DNA of 64,000 nt. It comes from CAYJFG01 sp051881695 (GTDB lineage: Bacteria; Bacillota; Clostridia; Oscillospirales; Acutalibacteraceae). A program made the position numbers and the translations under genes. This document shows positions 1-8,084 of this stretch, piece by piece (position 1 is the stretch's first letter; each line of letters begins with the position of its first letter). The notes under the pieces are model-generated. The model had not been told where the DNA came from and made no database searches. It was given only the letters and a program-made list of their open reading frames with translations. The stretch is taken from positions 1-64,000 of the forward strand of contig JBJEQJ010000042.1 of assembly GCA_051881695.1 (NCBI GenBank), given 5' to 3'.

Positions 1-54
1 TATGCTTAATTGTGTGAAAATTTTCATGTATCATATAACTATGAAATTTATTAG

Positions 55-432
55 TAAATCATAAATTCGCTAATACTCTTCGATGAGCGCTTTTCTAAAA
101 TGCTTCAAAGCTATGAGAAGGAGCAGAAAGTACTAACGCAGGAGGTTGCCGACAGCAGACAGACCTTAGAGGAAGCCAAGCAGAAAACAATGGATTTAAG
201 GCTTTTACTCCGAACTCTGCGTGAAATGACCGAAATTAACGAACTCACGCCGACACTTGTAAATTTTCTTATCGAGCGTATCGAAGCCCATAACAACGAC
301 AAATCAAGCGGTCATTGCTATGTAAAGGTAGATATTTACTTTACTGCGGTTGGTATGATAGATATTTCAACCGAACAGGAAATTCTTGCTATGATGGAGG
401 AAATACGGGCAAATTATTACCTCCTTCAATAA
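55..432 (+). pseudogene. C-terminal remnant of a large serine recombinase
   Basis: The 110 residues from the ATG at 100 read like the end of the large serine recombinases carried by clostridial conjugative elements: a coiled stretch, then a block with LTPTLVNFLIERIE and a closing VKVDIYFTAVGMID segment, which I recognise as the C-terminal DUF4368-type tail. The same frame stays open upstream (FDERFSKMLQ) until a stop at 55-57, so the catalytic resolvase domain and zinc-ribbon part are missing. It is a 3' fragment, probably inert, and marks decayed mobile DNA. It ends just before a strong hairpin terminator. Confidence 0.75.
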
Positions 433-448
433 TTTATTAACGCAAAAT

Positions 449-485
449 AAAAACTCTGATTGGTGTTTCTCCAATCAGAGTTTTT
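449..485. terminator. Bidirectional hairpin terminator
   Basis: A 15-bp perfect stem (AAAAACTCTGATTGG with its complement, loop of 7) has A-runs on the left and T-runs on the right. It can end transcription from the recombinase remnant on plus and from the small gene at 520-729 on minus. Confidence 0.8.
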
Positions 486-519
486 ATATTGTTATTTAAG
501 TTTATAAAACGAAATTGCT

Positions 520-729
520 TTAATCTTTAAACGGTCTCAACAATACTTTTCCGCCTTCTTCAACTAATTCCTCAGCATTATCTGCTATAGATTTTGCTAC
601 ACTATGCCATTCTTTCTTAAAACGAAAAAATAATTTTCCGTCAAATATTTTTGTTGGGCAGGTATAATTTCTTCCATTCGAAGTAATTTGACACCTTTTT
701 AAAATTTTATTAACTCCAAGAACACGCAT
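520..729 (-). CDS. Small hypothetical protein, 69 aa
   Basis: I do not recognise the family. The gene looks real: a GAGGAAA ribosome binding site lies 5-6 bases before the ATG, a plausible promoter (TAGACA, 17-bp spacer, TATAAT at 768-796) precedes it, and a terminator follows. The protein is basic and soluble, with no membrane segment; it has two cysteines (one in an NYTCPT segment) and an amphipathic helix-like C-terminal half (SIADNAEELVEEGGKVLL). It lies between mobile-element remnants and may be cargo or a small regulator. No function is assigned. Confidence 0.6.
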   Translation of the reverse strand: MRVLGVNKILKRCQITSNGRNYTCPTKIFDGKLFFRFKKEWHSVAKSIADNAEELVEEGGKVLLRPFKD

Positions 730-767
730 ACTGTTTCCTCAGATAAATCTCAATTTATTTTACTAAA

Positions 768-796
768 ATTATATCACTCTTACTCAACTTTGTCTA
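768..796 (-). promoter_or_regulatory. Sigma-A-type promoter for the 69-aa gene
   Basis: On the minus strand: -35 TAGACA (791-796), 17-bp spacer, -10 TATAAT (768-773), about 40 bases before the start codon. Confidence 0.6.
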
Positions 797-803
797 TGAT
801 AAT

Positions 804-1068
804 TTACTTACACCTTTTCGCCACAACGACAAGCAAAACAATCAAAGCTATTAAAACTTTCTTAGTATGTACCATAGGGGAGCTTCTTTGATTTTGCGTA
901 TCCCTTTTCGTCGCATACAAGGATATCACGCTCATCTTGGTTGGCATTTTCATAGCTTCCTGCGCTTTTGAGAAAGAGCTGAAATTCGGCTCCTTTTTCT
1001 ATTATTATATAGATAACAAGGAAAAATCGTAGTTTGCTATTGGCTTGATGGCATAAAATAACAGGCAA
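804..1068 (-). pseudogene. Remnant of SpaA/Cna-B-type surface protein
   Basis: The minus-strand frame from 1068 contains GAEFQLFLKSAGSYENA, then DILVCDEKGYAKSKKLPYGTY, then a stop. This matches the recurring SpaA-like (isopeptide pilin, Cna-B) repeat of clostridial surface proteins, where the final GTY normally continues into the domain. One frame over, directly downstream, is KKVLIALIVLLVVVAKRCK and a stop at 804-806, which looks like a C-terminal membrane anchor. I infer a large adhesin gene reduced by internal deletion and frameshift to a single repeat edge plus anchor. It is not expected to be functional. Confidence 0.5.
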
Positions 1069-1222
1069 CCTCTTAATAAGGCTGCCTGTGAATACTTAAA
1101 ATATGCGATTTTTTAGTCTCTGCACCTTTTTTAGTACCTACCCGTGTAAATTTGATGTAAAGAGGTAAATTTTTTCGGTTTATGAAGTCCCGAAACCCGC
1201 ATAAATACCGGCTTTTTCGACT

Positions 1223-1252
1223 TTACTTGTCAAGCGGCTTCATTGTCGGGAT
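1223..1252 (-). repeat. Duplicate of the lysS 3' end (integration scar)
   Basis: Read on minus, this segment encodes IPTMKPLDK and a stop; lysS at 3239 ends FPTMKPLDK. The shared DNA core GGCTTCATTGTCGGGA (1236-1251) differs by one base from 3252-3267, while neighbouring codons differ at synonymous positions (ccg ctt gac aag against cca ttg gat aaa). This is what is left when an element integrates in a gene's 3' end and supplies a replacement tail. Both copies also have CCCGAAACCC nearby (1189-1198 and 3212-3221). Confidence 0.65.
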
Positions 1253-1420
1253 TTTTAATTTATCAATTTTATATTCCTTCATAACTGATTATATCTTACC
1301 ATTTATCGGCTCAATTTGCAACCTATAATTTTATAAATTATTATATCTTGTTACAGATGATGTTCCAAACGGCGTAAGTTTTGGCGTAAGTGGCGTATGC
1401 AGTTAAAAAGCAGATGTGCT

Positions 1421-1630
1421 TCATTGTGTTTTTTTCAAGAACATATCAAGCTCTCTGAATCCCTCAATTTTCAGTTCTTTAGTAGCATCAGTATAGATAT
1501 TCATTGTAGTTGAAATATCCTTATGACCTAATGTGTCCCGGATAACCTTTATATTAATTCCCGCTTCACACATACGTGTTGTAAATGTGTGACGAAGCGA
1601 ATGACAACTAAAAATATCGCATAAAATTCA
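1421..1630 (-). pseudogene. 3' remnant of Tn916-type tyrosine integrase
   Basis: The minus-strand frame ending with TGA at 1421-1423 reads CHSLRHTFTTRMCEAGINIK, then VIRDTLGHKDISTTMNIYTD, then a charged tail. These are the HxLRH box, the LGH box and the nucleophile tyrosine (NIY) of the phage/Tn916 integrase family. Upstream the frame meets a stop near 1630, so the N-terminal DNA-binding domains and the first catalytic arginine are lost. Its position just inside the duplicated lysS tail is where an integrase normally sits relative to its attachment site. Confidence 0.85.
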
Positions 1631-1723
1631 GAGCTTTTTTATATGCAAGATGACATATCTTAAAAAGTAATCCACAAAAATTAATACAGTCGCTTCAGCA
1701 TAACTCGTCACTTTCGCATCTAA

Positions 1724-1834
1724 TTGTATTTAAAAATCAAAAAAGCCGACCTCATCACTGTGCTCTCAATGTGTGCAGCCTTTTATGGTCTTGGTTACGT
1801 GCATGGACAGCACGATTCCAAGGCAAAAAAGTAA
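1724..1834 (+). pseudogene. Possible decayed type I toxin peptide ORF
   Basis: A short frame ends in about 30 residues that are mostly hydrophobic and close with DSKAKK before TAA at 1832-1834. The layout (small peptide with lysine tail, stop inside an AGTAACCGC hairpin, convergent antisense transcript) resembles Gram-positive holin-like type I toxins. No ribosome binding site or good start codon is visible; the only starts are TTG at 1724 and internal GTG/ATG. The 5' end is probably lost. The peptide identity is a weak inference. Confidence 0.3.
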
Positions 1835-1917
1835 CCGCCCGAAAGTCTGGTAAACTGAAGCGGTTACTTTAACTAAATCATATATCAGGCGAACCGTCAT
1901 CGGTAGCACCTTTTGTT
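1828..1917 (-). ncRNA. Putative antisense sRNA of a type I toxin-antitoxin-like module
   Basis: A minus-strand promoter (TTGACA at 1947-1952, 17-bp spacer, TATTAT at 1924-1929; an alternative TATAAT lies 3 bp further) should start near 1917. About 50 bases on comes a perfect 11-bp hairpin (AAAGTAACCGC at 1828-1838 with GCGGTTACTTT at 1860-1870), which on minus is followed by a T-run. The result is a roughly 90-nt transcript ending antisense to the 3' end of the small ORF. Promoter and terminator are seen; the antitoxin role is inferred. Confidence 0.45.
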
Positions 1918-1923
1918 ATCATT

Positions 1924-1952
1924 ATAATAACACCTATTTCAAATTATGTCAA
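1924..1952 (-). promoter_or_regulatory. Promoter of the antisense RNA
   Basis: TTGACA (1947-1952), 17 bp, TATTAT (1924-1929) on minus. No open reading frame follows, only the hairpin-terminated antisense segment. Confidence 0.55.
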
Positions 1953-1975
1953 AAGAATATTATGAATGATAGCCA

Positions 1976-2030
1976 AAAAGTATAACCAATCCATTTATGC
2001 TTGCATAAATATAGATTGGTTATACCTTTT
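1976..2030. terminator. Bidirectional terminator hairpin
   Basis: A long inverted repeat (AAAAGTATAACCAATC at 1976-1991 with its complement at 2014-2030) encloses a second stem ATTTATGC/GCATAAAT. It lies directly downstream of the aldo/keto reductase gene and ends in T-runs on both strands. Confidence 0.75.
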
Positions 2031-2059
2031 GACTTAAACTATTTTTTATATGATTACTG

Positions 2060-2980
2060 TTATGGCAAAATATGTCCCGATGCCAGATACATTCTATACC
2101 ACTCTTCCCTCGTAAGCTCCACATTACATCCGGCAACGATCTCCCTAAGGCGCTCTTCCTCTGTGGTTCCGGCTATCACCTGCATATGTGCAGGATGTCT
2201 CATAATCCACGCTGTAGCAATAGCCGTTGCACTAACAGCATACTTATCAGACAATTCGCCAATAACCCGGTTCAACTCTGAGTACTCCTCAGAGTTCAAG
2301 AAGCAGCCTCTCCAGGCTGGCATCTGAAACGGAGACCAAGCCTGTATAGTGACATCATTAAGTCTACAGTAATCAAGAACTCCTCCATCCCTGTCAATCG
2401 AACCTGCTGTATCCATATTTACCTCCAGACCAGCAGCCACCATATTAGATACCGGCACACTAAACTGTAACTGATTGATAATCAGAGGTTGTTTCACATA
2501 TTTCTTCAATAATTCCATCTGACCCGGATTGTGGTTAGATACACCAAAATATCTGACTTTGCCACTTTTCTCCAAGGTATCAAATGCATCCGCCACTTCT
2601 TCCGGTTCAACCAATGCATCCGGTCTGTGCAAAAGTAAAATATCCAAATAATCCATCTTTAGTCTCTTTAGCGAACCATCTACAGAATCCAAAATGTGTT
2701 TCTTGGAAAAATCATAATAACCCTGTCTGATTCCGCATTTAGACTGGATAATCATATCCTCTCTCTTAAGTGAGCCATCACAGTGCCAAGCACTGCCAAA
2801 TACTTCCTCACTTCTACCATCACCATATATGTCAGCATGATCAAAGAAAACAACCCCAAGTTCTATTGCCCTATGAATAAATCTGTTCATCTTATTCGGT
2901 TCAAAATCCGCAAATCTCATACACCCTGCCACAACTGCAGGAGCAACAATTTTATCAATTCCAATACTAATCTTCTTCAT
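2060..2980 (-). CDS. Aldo/keto reductase
   Basis: NAD(P)H-dependent reductase of the AKR superfamily, closest in feel to the YdhF group; 306 aa, complete. Visible features: the FFDHADIYG segment with the catalytic Asp and Tyr, a QSKCGIR strand with the catalytic-type Lys, LLLHRPD with the His, the VRYFGVSNH strand, INQLQFS and IQAWSPF strands, and a C-terminal IAGTTEEERL cofactor-binding segment. An AGAGGAAAT ribosome binding site precedes the ATG. It stands alone inside the presumed integrated segment and is probably cargo. Substrate unknown. Confidence 0.88.
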   Translation of the reverse strand: MKKISIGIDKIVAPAVVAGCMRFADFEPNKMNRFIHRAIELGVVFFDHADIYGDGRSEEVFGSAWHCDGSLKREDMIIQSKCGIRQGYYDFSKKHILDSVDGSLKRLKMDYLDILLLHRPDALVEPEEVADAFDTLEKSGKVRYFGVSNHNPGQMELLKKYVKQPLIINQLQFSVPVSNMVAAGLEVNMDTAGSIDRDGGVLDYCRLNDVTIQAWSPFQMPAWRGCFLNSEEYSELNRVIGELSDKYAVSATAIATAWIMRHPAHMQVIAGTTEEERLREIVAGCNVELTREEWYRMYLASGHILP

Positions 2981-3238
2981 CGTTCTATTTCCTCTTAAAT
3001 TAAATTTTAAACATTGCTTTCTTAAAACAATATTTATTTTGTAGCAATACGGATGCTCTTAGAAAATATCCTCTATATAGTGCTTTTTCTATTAAATTGT
3101 GGACTAAGAGTTCTTCGCCAAGATTTGTTAATCTCTGTTTGACTATGAAGAAAATTGGTCAAAACTTGGTCAAAACGCCTTGACTAACTGTATTTATGAA
3201 TGCCTCAAAGCCCCGAAACCCTTGATTTTCCTAGATTC

Positions 3239-4753
3239 TTATTTATCCAATGGCTTCATCGTCGGGAAGATTATTACATCCCTTATTGACGCACTGTCGG
3301 TCAAAAGCATTACAAGCCTGTCTATGCCCATACCCATACCGCCTGTCGGCGCCATACCGTATTCAAGCGAGGTTAAAAAGTCCTCGTCTATCATATTTGC
3401 CTCTTCGTCGCCTGCTTCTCTGAGCTTTAGCTGATGCTCAAAGCGGCCTCTCTGGTCAATTGGGTCGTTAAGCTCTGTGTATGCGTTTGCAAGCTCTCTG
3501 CGCGTAATAAACAGTTCAAATCTTTCAACCAGCTCCGGCACATCGGGCTTGCGCTTTGTAAGCGGAGAAACCTCAACAGGGTAATCGCATATAAAGGTAG
3601 GCTGTACAAGCTGTTCCTCAACATATTCCTCAAAGGCGGTGTTTAATATGTTGCCCCAGGTGTCTGTCGGCTTAACCTCAAGCTTAAGCTGCTTTGCAAC
3701 CTCCTTTGCTTTTTCGGTATCTCCGATAAATTCGCTGAAGTCAACGCCTGCGTACTGCTTTACGGCGTCTATCATTGTCATTCTCTTAAACGGAAGCGCC
3801 AGCGAAACGTCCTCTCCCTGATATGTTATCCGGTCTGTACCGTTTACTGCAAGGCAAGCCTTGTTTATAAGCTTTTCCGTTAAGTCCATCATACCGTTAT
3901 AATCTGTATATGCCTCGTACAGCTCTATTGTGGTGAACTCAGGGTTGTGCTTTACGTCCATACCCTCGTTTCTGAAAAGTCTGCCTATTTCGTAAACCTT
4001 TTCCATACCGCCGACAATCAGTCTTTTAAGGTACAGCTCCGGTGCAATACGCAGGTACATATCCATATCGAGAGTATTGTGGTGCGTAATGAACGGTCTT
4101 GCGGCGGCTCCGCCGGGTATGGTGTTAAGTATAGGCGTTTCAACCTCGATATATCCAATTTCGTCAAGCTCACGGCGGATAGTTTTTATAATGGTGCTGC
4201 GTGCAATAAACGCATCCTTAACCTCCGGATTTACCATAAGGTCAACATACCTCTGACGGTATCTCAAATCTGTATCCTTAAGTCCGTGGTGCTTTTCCGG
4301 AAGAGGAAGCAGTGACTTTGACAAAAGCTTAACTTCCTTTGCGTGTACAGATATTTCGCCTCGTCTTGTTTTAAATACAAAACCCTTAACCTCTACAATA
4401 TCGCCGATGTCCCACTTAGGCATCTGCACCTTGTAGGTTTCCTCGCCAACATCGTTAATGCGTACATAAACCTGCATTCTTCCGGCTCTGTCGTGTACGT
4501 CTATAAACGAAGCCTTGCCCATATCTCGCCAGCTCATAATACGTCCGGCAATGCATACGTCTTTATTTTCAAGCTCCTCAAAACGCTGTGTAATTTCGCT
4601 TGATAATATATCTCTGTCGCTGGTTGTAATTTTATACGGGTCGTTGCCGCTTTCCTGCAATGCTTTCAGCTTATCTCTTCTTATCTGTAAAAGCTCGCTT
4701 AAATCCTTTTCCTCTGCCGGCTGGTTATTTGCCTGCTGCTTGTTGTCTGCCAT
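3239..4753 (-). CDS. lysS: Lysyl-tRNA synthetase, class II
   Basis: Charges tRNA-Lys with lysine in the cytoplasm. The protein has an N-terminal OB-fold anticodon-binding domain (about 60-145) and a class II catalytic core with motif 2 (RLFRNEGMDVKHNPEFTTIE) and motif 3 (GMGMGIDRLVML). I start at the ATG at 4753 (MADNKQ) because GAGAGGAAG lies just before it; an ATG six codons earlier (4771) has a weaker site. The last codons appear to have been supplied by an integrated element (see the copy at 1223-1252). It lies 106 bp downstream of greA and is probably co-transcribed from the promoter at 5440-5468. Confidence 0.97.
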   Translation of the reverse strand: MADNKQQANNQPAEEKDLSELLQIRRDKLKALQESGNDPYKITTSDRDILSSEITQRFEELENKDVCIAGRIMSWRDMGKASFIDVHDRAGRMQVYVRINDVGEETYKVQMPKWDIGDIVEVKGFVFKTRRGEISVHAKEVKLLSKSLLPLPEKHHGLKDTDLRYRQRYVDLMVNPEVKDAFIARSTIIKTIRRELDEIGYIEVETPILNTIPGGAAARPFITHHNTLDMDMYLRIAPELYLKRLIVGGMEKVYEIGRLFRNEGMDVKHNPEFTTIELYEAYTDYNGMMDLTEKLINKACLAVNGTDRITYQGEDVSLALPFKRMTMIDAVKQYAGVDFSEFIGDTEKAKEVAKQLKLEVKPTDTWGNILNTAFEEYVEEQLVQPTFICDYPVEVSPLTKRKPDVPELVERFELFITRRELANAYTELNDPIDQRGRFEHQLKLREAGDEEANMIDEDFLTSLEYGMAPTGGMGMGIDRLVMLLTDSASIRDVIIFPTMKPLDK

Positions 4754-4859
4754 TTTCAATCTTCCTCTCATAACGCATTAATTCCTGTGTTAAAAATACA
4801 GCAGGGCTGTGCCGTATTTTGCGGGTAGTATTAAATAATAAGCATTTGTGTTTTTATGA

Positions 4860-5333
4860 TTATTTTGTTATTTCAAGCACCTTATAATCAACTATGCCGC
4901 CCGGTGTTTCTATTGATACAACCTCGTCAACCTTTTTGTCGAGAAGATTTTTGCCAACCGGAGATTCATCAGAGATTAATCCCTCGCAGGGGTCAGCCTC
5001 GTTTGAGCCTACAATTTTGTACCTGCATTCTCTGTTTGCCGTCAGGTTCATAACTCTCACAGTTGAACCAACGTGAACATACTCGTTGCTTATCTCGCTT
5101 TCGTCAATAATCTTTACATTTTTAAGCATAGCCTCTATGGTGGAAATTCTTGCCTCTACCATAGCCTGGTCGTTTTTAGCTTCATCGTATTCGCTGTTTT
5201 CCGAAAGGTCGCCGAAAGAGAGCGCAACCTTTATTTTTTCTGCAATTTCTTTTCTTTTAACGGATTTCAGCTCGTCAAGCTCCTGCTCTAAATTTCTTAA
5301 GCCCTCTTCTGTAAGTAATACCTGCTTTTGCAT
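4860..5333 (-). CDS. greA: Transcription elongation factor GreA
   Basis: Rescues backtracked RNA polymerase by stimulating transcript cleavage. The 157 aa match the usual GreA length: an N-terminal coiled coil (residues 1-75) with the GDLSENSEYDEAK tip carrying the acidic catalytic residues, and a C-terminal FKBP-like domain containing SPVGKNLLDKKVDEV. An AAGGACGG site precedes the ATG. It is the first gene of a minus-strand unit with lysS. Confidence 0.96.
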   Translation of the reverse strand: MQKQVLLTEEGLRNLEQELDELKSVKRKEIAEKIKVALSFGDLSENSEYDEAKNDQAMVEARISTIEAMLKNVKIIDESEISNEYVHVGSTVRVMNLTANRECRYKIVGSNEADPCEGLISDESPVGKNLLDKKVDEVVSIETPGGIVDYKVLEITK

Positions 5334-5439
5334 TTTACATACCGTCCTTTACAATAATTAATATACAGCGCTGTGCAGCTTAAAGCGGCCGCAAGCGTAC
5401 AAATGAATTACCAAATCAGTATCAAAACATATACAATTA

Positions 5440-5468
5440 ATTATAGACACCGCAAATAAAAGTGTCAA
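5440..5468 (-). promoter_or_regulatory. Consensus sigma-A promoter for greA-lysS
   Basis: TTGACA (5463-5468) and TATAAT (5440-5445) on minus with exactly 17 bp between, perfect in both boxes. The rest of the 415-bp gap between greA and the HAD gene contains no credible ORF; it holds this promoter, the plus-strand promoter at 5625-5654 and a pair of direct repeats. Confidence 0.85.
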
Positions 5469-5588
5469 GTATAAATTTCCCGATTTATACCGCTTTATAT
5501 GCGTGTTTTTCGGCATTAAAGACGTGTTTATTTATGAAAAAAAGCCTCTTTTGTGCAGCTTGTTAGTAAAAACAGAGTTTTTTGTCGG

Positions 5589-5626
5589 AAATAAGCGCAA
5601 ATTTTGTTACAAATAAGCGTAAATTT
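5589..5626 (+). repeat. Paired direct repeat overlapping a -35 box
   Basis: AAATAAGCGCAAATTT (5589-5604) and AAATAAGCGTAAATTT (5611-5626) are 22 bp apart, about two helical turns. The second copy runs into the -35 hexamer TTGGAC at 5625. Candidate operator half-sites. Confidence 0.5.
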
Positions 5627-5654
5627 GGACTACAAATCTGAAAGAAAATATGTT
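5625..5654 (+). promoter_or_regulatory. Probable promoter of the HAD-oxidoreductase unit
   Basis: TTGGAC (5625-5630), 18-bp spacer, TATGTT (5649-5654), about 95 bp before the HAD gene start. The -10 is a moderate match. Confidence 0.45.
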
Positions 5655-5748
5655 ATTATTAATGTGTGTGTGAATATTTAAGCATCACACTGCCCCGTAT
5701 ATTTCAAATACCCGCAAAATGAATAAATGATATAAAGGAAAGTTAAAA

Positions 5749-6465
5749 ATGATAAGTACGATATTGTTTGACCTTGACGGTACGCTGCTGCCTATGGACC
5801 AGGAGGTTTTTGTAAACAGCTACTTTAAAGAGCTTTCAAAAACTATGAAGCCGTACATAAGCGACAGCAAGGCTCTTGTTAAGGCTGTGTGGGCAGGCAC
5901 GGAAAAAATGATGGCAAACGACGGCAAAATGACAAACGAGCAGTGCTTCTGGAATACCTTCTGCGCTGTTTTCGGTGAGGATATTTTGAAGCTGAAGCCA
6001 AAGTTTGACAGCTTCTACGAAAATGAATTCAATAATGTAAAAAACAGCGTAGGCTTTAATCCCCTTGCAAGGGAATGTACGGAAATACTCGCCGATAAGG
6101 GATACACGCTTATTGCCGCTACAAATCCGCTTTTTCCCCGCAGTGCAACGCTGAACAGGCTGAACTGGGCGGGTGTTGACAGCAAAATATTTTCAAAAAT
6201 AACAACTTACGAAACCTCCTCTTACTGCAAGCCGAATACGGAATATTACAAGGAGATTCTTGAGGATGCCGGAATAAATGCCGAAAGCTGTATGATGGTA
6301 GGAAACGACGTAAGCGAGGATATGTGCGTAAGCAAAATAAATATGGATACATATCTGATTACGGACTGCATTATTAACAGCAAAAATACAAATATTGAAA
6401 ATATAAAGCAGGGCAGCTTTGAGGACTTTAAAAAGTTTGCTTTATCGCTGCCGCAGATAAATTAA
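5749..6465 (+). CDS. HAD-family hydrolase
   Basis: Haloacid dehalogenase-like phosphohydrolase, 238 aa. Motif I is FDLDGTLL (residues 7-14) with nucleophile and acid/base aspartates; motif II is the AATNPL Thr; the motif III Lys lies in CKPNTEYY; motif IV is VGNDVSEDM. The cap between motifs I and II is helical (type C1). AAAGGAAAG precedes the ATG. The FAD oxidoreductase follows after 27 bp and is likely co-transcribed. The substrate, a small phosphorylated metabolite, cannot be told. Confidence 0.88.
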   Translation: MISTILFDLDGTLLPMDQEVFVNSYFKELSKTMKPYISDSKALVKAVWAGTEKMMANDGKMTNEQCFWNTFCAVFGEDILKLKPKFDSFYENEFNNVKNSVGFNPLARECTEILADKGYTLIAATNPLFPRSATLNRLNWAGVDSKIFSKITTYETSSYCKPNTEYYKEILEDAGINAESCMMVGNDVSEDMCVSKINMDTYLITDCIINSKNTNIENIKQGSFEDFKKFALSLPQIN

Positions 6466-6492
6466 TAATAAAAACCGAAGGGAAAATTTGTT

Positions 6493-7899
6493 ATGAGTTT
6501 TAAAAGCTACTATGATGTAATTATTGTCGGAGCAGGACCGGCAGGTATTTTTACCGCAATAGAAATGGTAAAGCGCAAAAGCAAGAAAAGTATATTAATA
6601 ATAGAAAAGGGAAAGCCTGTTGAAAAACGAAGCTGCCCTAAGCTGAAAACACAAAAATGTATGAACTGCAAGCCGTACTGTCATATTACAACAGGCTTTT
6701 CCGGCGCAGGAGCGTTTTCTGACGGAAAGCTGTCCCTAAGCTATGAGGTAGGCGGAGATTTGCCAACGCTTATCGGTGCGGAGCTTGCACAGGAAACAAT
6801 TAATTACACAGATAAAATTTATCTTGAATTCGGTGCCGACGAAAAGGTTGAGGGAATAGGACAGGCAGAAAAGGTTAAGGAAATACGCAAAAAGGCTATT
6901 GCATCAGGCTTGAAGCTTGTTGACTGCCCCATAAGGCATTTAGGCACAGAACGAGCACAGAGCTTATACAAAAGCATTGAAAGCTTCCTTTTGCAAAACG
7001 GCGTTGATATTATGTTCAACTACACCTGCAAGGACGTTATTATTAACGACAGCGTTTGCTCCGGCGTAATTGTTGAAAATAATTCAGGCAAGGAAGCGCC
7101 TGTTGAAATAAGCGGAGAAAGCATAATCGTTGCAACGGGAAGAAAGGGCGCAGACTGGCTTGAAAAGGTGTGTGAGGAGCATAAAATTGCACATCAGCCG
7201 GGTACTGTTGATATAGGCGTGCGTATTGAGGTAAGAAACGAGGTTATGGAGGAGGTAAACGAGGTTTTATACGAATCCAAGCTTATAGGCTACCCAAGAC
7301 CGTTTAAAAATAAGGTGAGAACCTTTTGCCAGAACCCCGGCGGCTTTGTAAGCCAGGAAAACTACGATAACGACTTAGCCGTTGTAAACGGTCACTCCTA
7401 CAAGGATATAAAATCCAACAACACAAACCTTGCAATTTTAGTATCTCATAACTTTACCGAGCCGTTTAACCAGCCGATAGCATATGCACAGAAGGTGGGC
7501 GAGCTTACAAATATGCTTGCTAACGGTCATATTCTTGTGCAGAGATACGGAGATATACTCGACGGCAAGCGCACATGGCCCAAGGAGCTGAGCCAGTCTA
7601 ACGTAAGGCCGACAATTCCGGACGCCGTTGCAGGCGACATTACAGCCGCAATGCCGTACCGTGCAATGGTAAATATAATAAACTTTATTCAGGCGGTAGA
7701 CAACGTAGTACCGGGCTTTGCAAGCTATGAAACCCTGCTTTATTCGCCGGAGCTTAAATTTTACAGCAACCGGGTTAAGATGGACAGCGACTTCAACACA
7801 AACATCAAGGGTCTGCACTGCCTGGGCGATTCCTCAGGCTGGACAAGAGGTCTTATGATGGCGTCTGTTATGGGCGTGCTTATGGCGAGAAAGCTGTAA
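6493..7899 (+). CDS. NAD(P)/FAD-dependent oxidoreductase
   Basis: 468-aa flavoprotein with an N-terminal dinucleotide-binding motif (VGAGPAGIFTA, residues 12-22), then a cysteine-rich stretch CPKLKTQKCMNCKPYC, then SGAGAFSDGKLSLS. A second FAD contact (LHCLGDSSGWTRGLM) lies near the C-terminus, as in the large FAD-dependent dehydrogenases and YtfP/HI0933-like proteins. The clustered cysteines could be a redox or metal site, an inference. AAGGGAAAA precedes the ATG. The reaction is unknown. Confidence 0.82.
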   Translation: MSFKSYYDVIIVGAGPAGIFTAIEMVKRKSKKSILIIEKGKPVEKRSCPKLKTQKCMNCKPYCHITTGFSGAGAFSDGKLSLSYEVGGDLPTLIGAELAQETINYTDKIYLEFGADEKVEGIGQAEKVKEIRKKAIASGLKLVDCPIRHLGTERAQSLYKSIESFLLQNGVDIMFNYTCKDVIINDSVCSGVIVENNSGKEAPVEISGESIIVATGRKGADWLEKVCEEHKIAHQPGTVDIGVRIEVRNEVMEEVNEVLYESKLIGYPRPFKNKVRTFCQNPGGFVSQENYDNDLAVVNGHSYKDIKSNNTNLAILVSHNFTEPFNQPIAYAQKVGELTNMLANGHILVQRYGDILDGKRTWPKELSQSNVRPTIPDAVAGDITAAMPYRAMVNIINFIQAVDNVVPGFASYETLLYSPELKFYSNRVKMDSDFNTNIKGLHCLGDSSGWTRGLMMASVMGVLMARKL

Positions 7900-7973
7900 C
7901 AGGACACTGCTTTTCTGCAAAATAAGACTGTTTTATGTAGCCCTTTGCATAGTTTTCGCAAATTTGCAAATTA

Positions 7974-8002
7974 TTGACACAAAAAGAAAACTATACTATA
8001 AT
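7974..8002 (+). promoter_or_regulatory. Consensus promoter for the dehydratase gene
   Basis: TTGACA (7974-7979), 17 bp, TATAAT (7997-8002), 83 bp before the ATG at 8085. Confidence 0.85.
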
Positions 8003-8084
8003 TATGAAATCAGAAAAGAGAAAATTTATTTGTCTTGAACGGAAATTTTTATAAAATTATTTTATAAATATGAGGTAAATAAAA

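Noticed and set aside
2001..2327. 108-aa plus-strand ORF over the aldo/keto reductase 3' end
   Set aside because: Overlaps the reductase antisense and starts inside the terminator hairpin; no start signals.
4754..4859. T-box leader for lysS
   Set aside because: The 106-bp greA-lysS gap contains no T-box sequence or specifier stem; lysS appears co-transcribed with greA.
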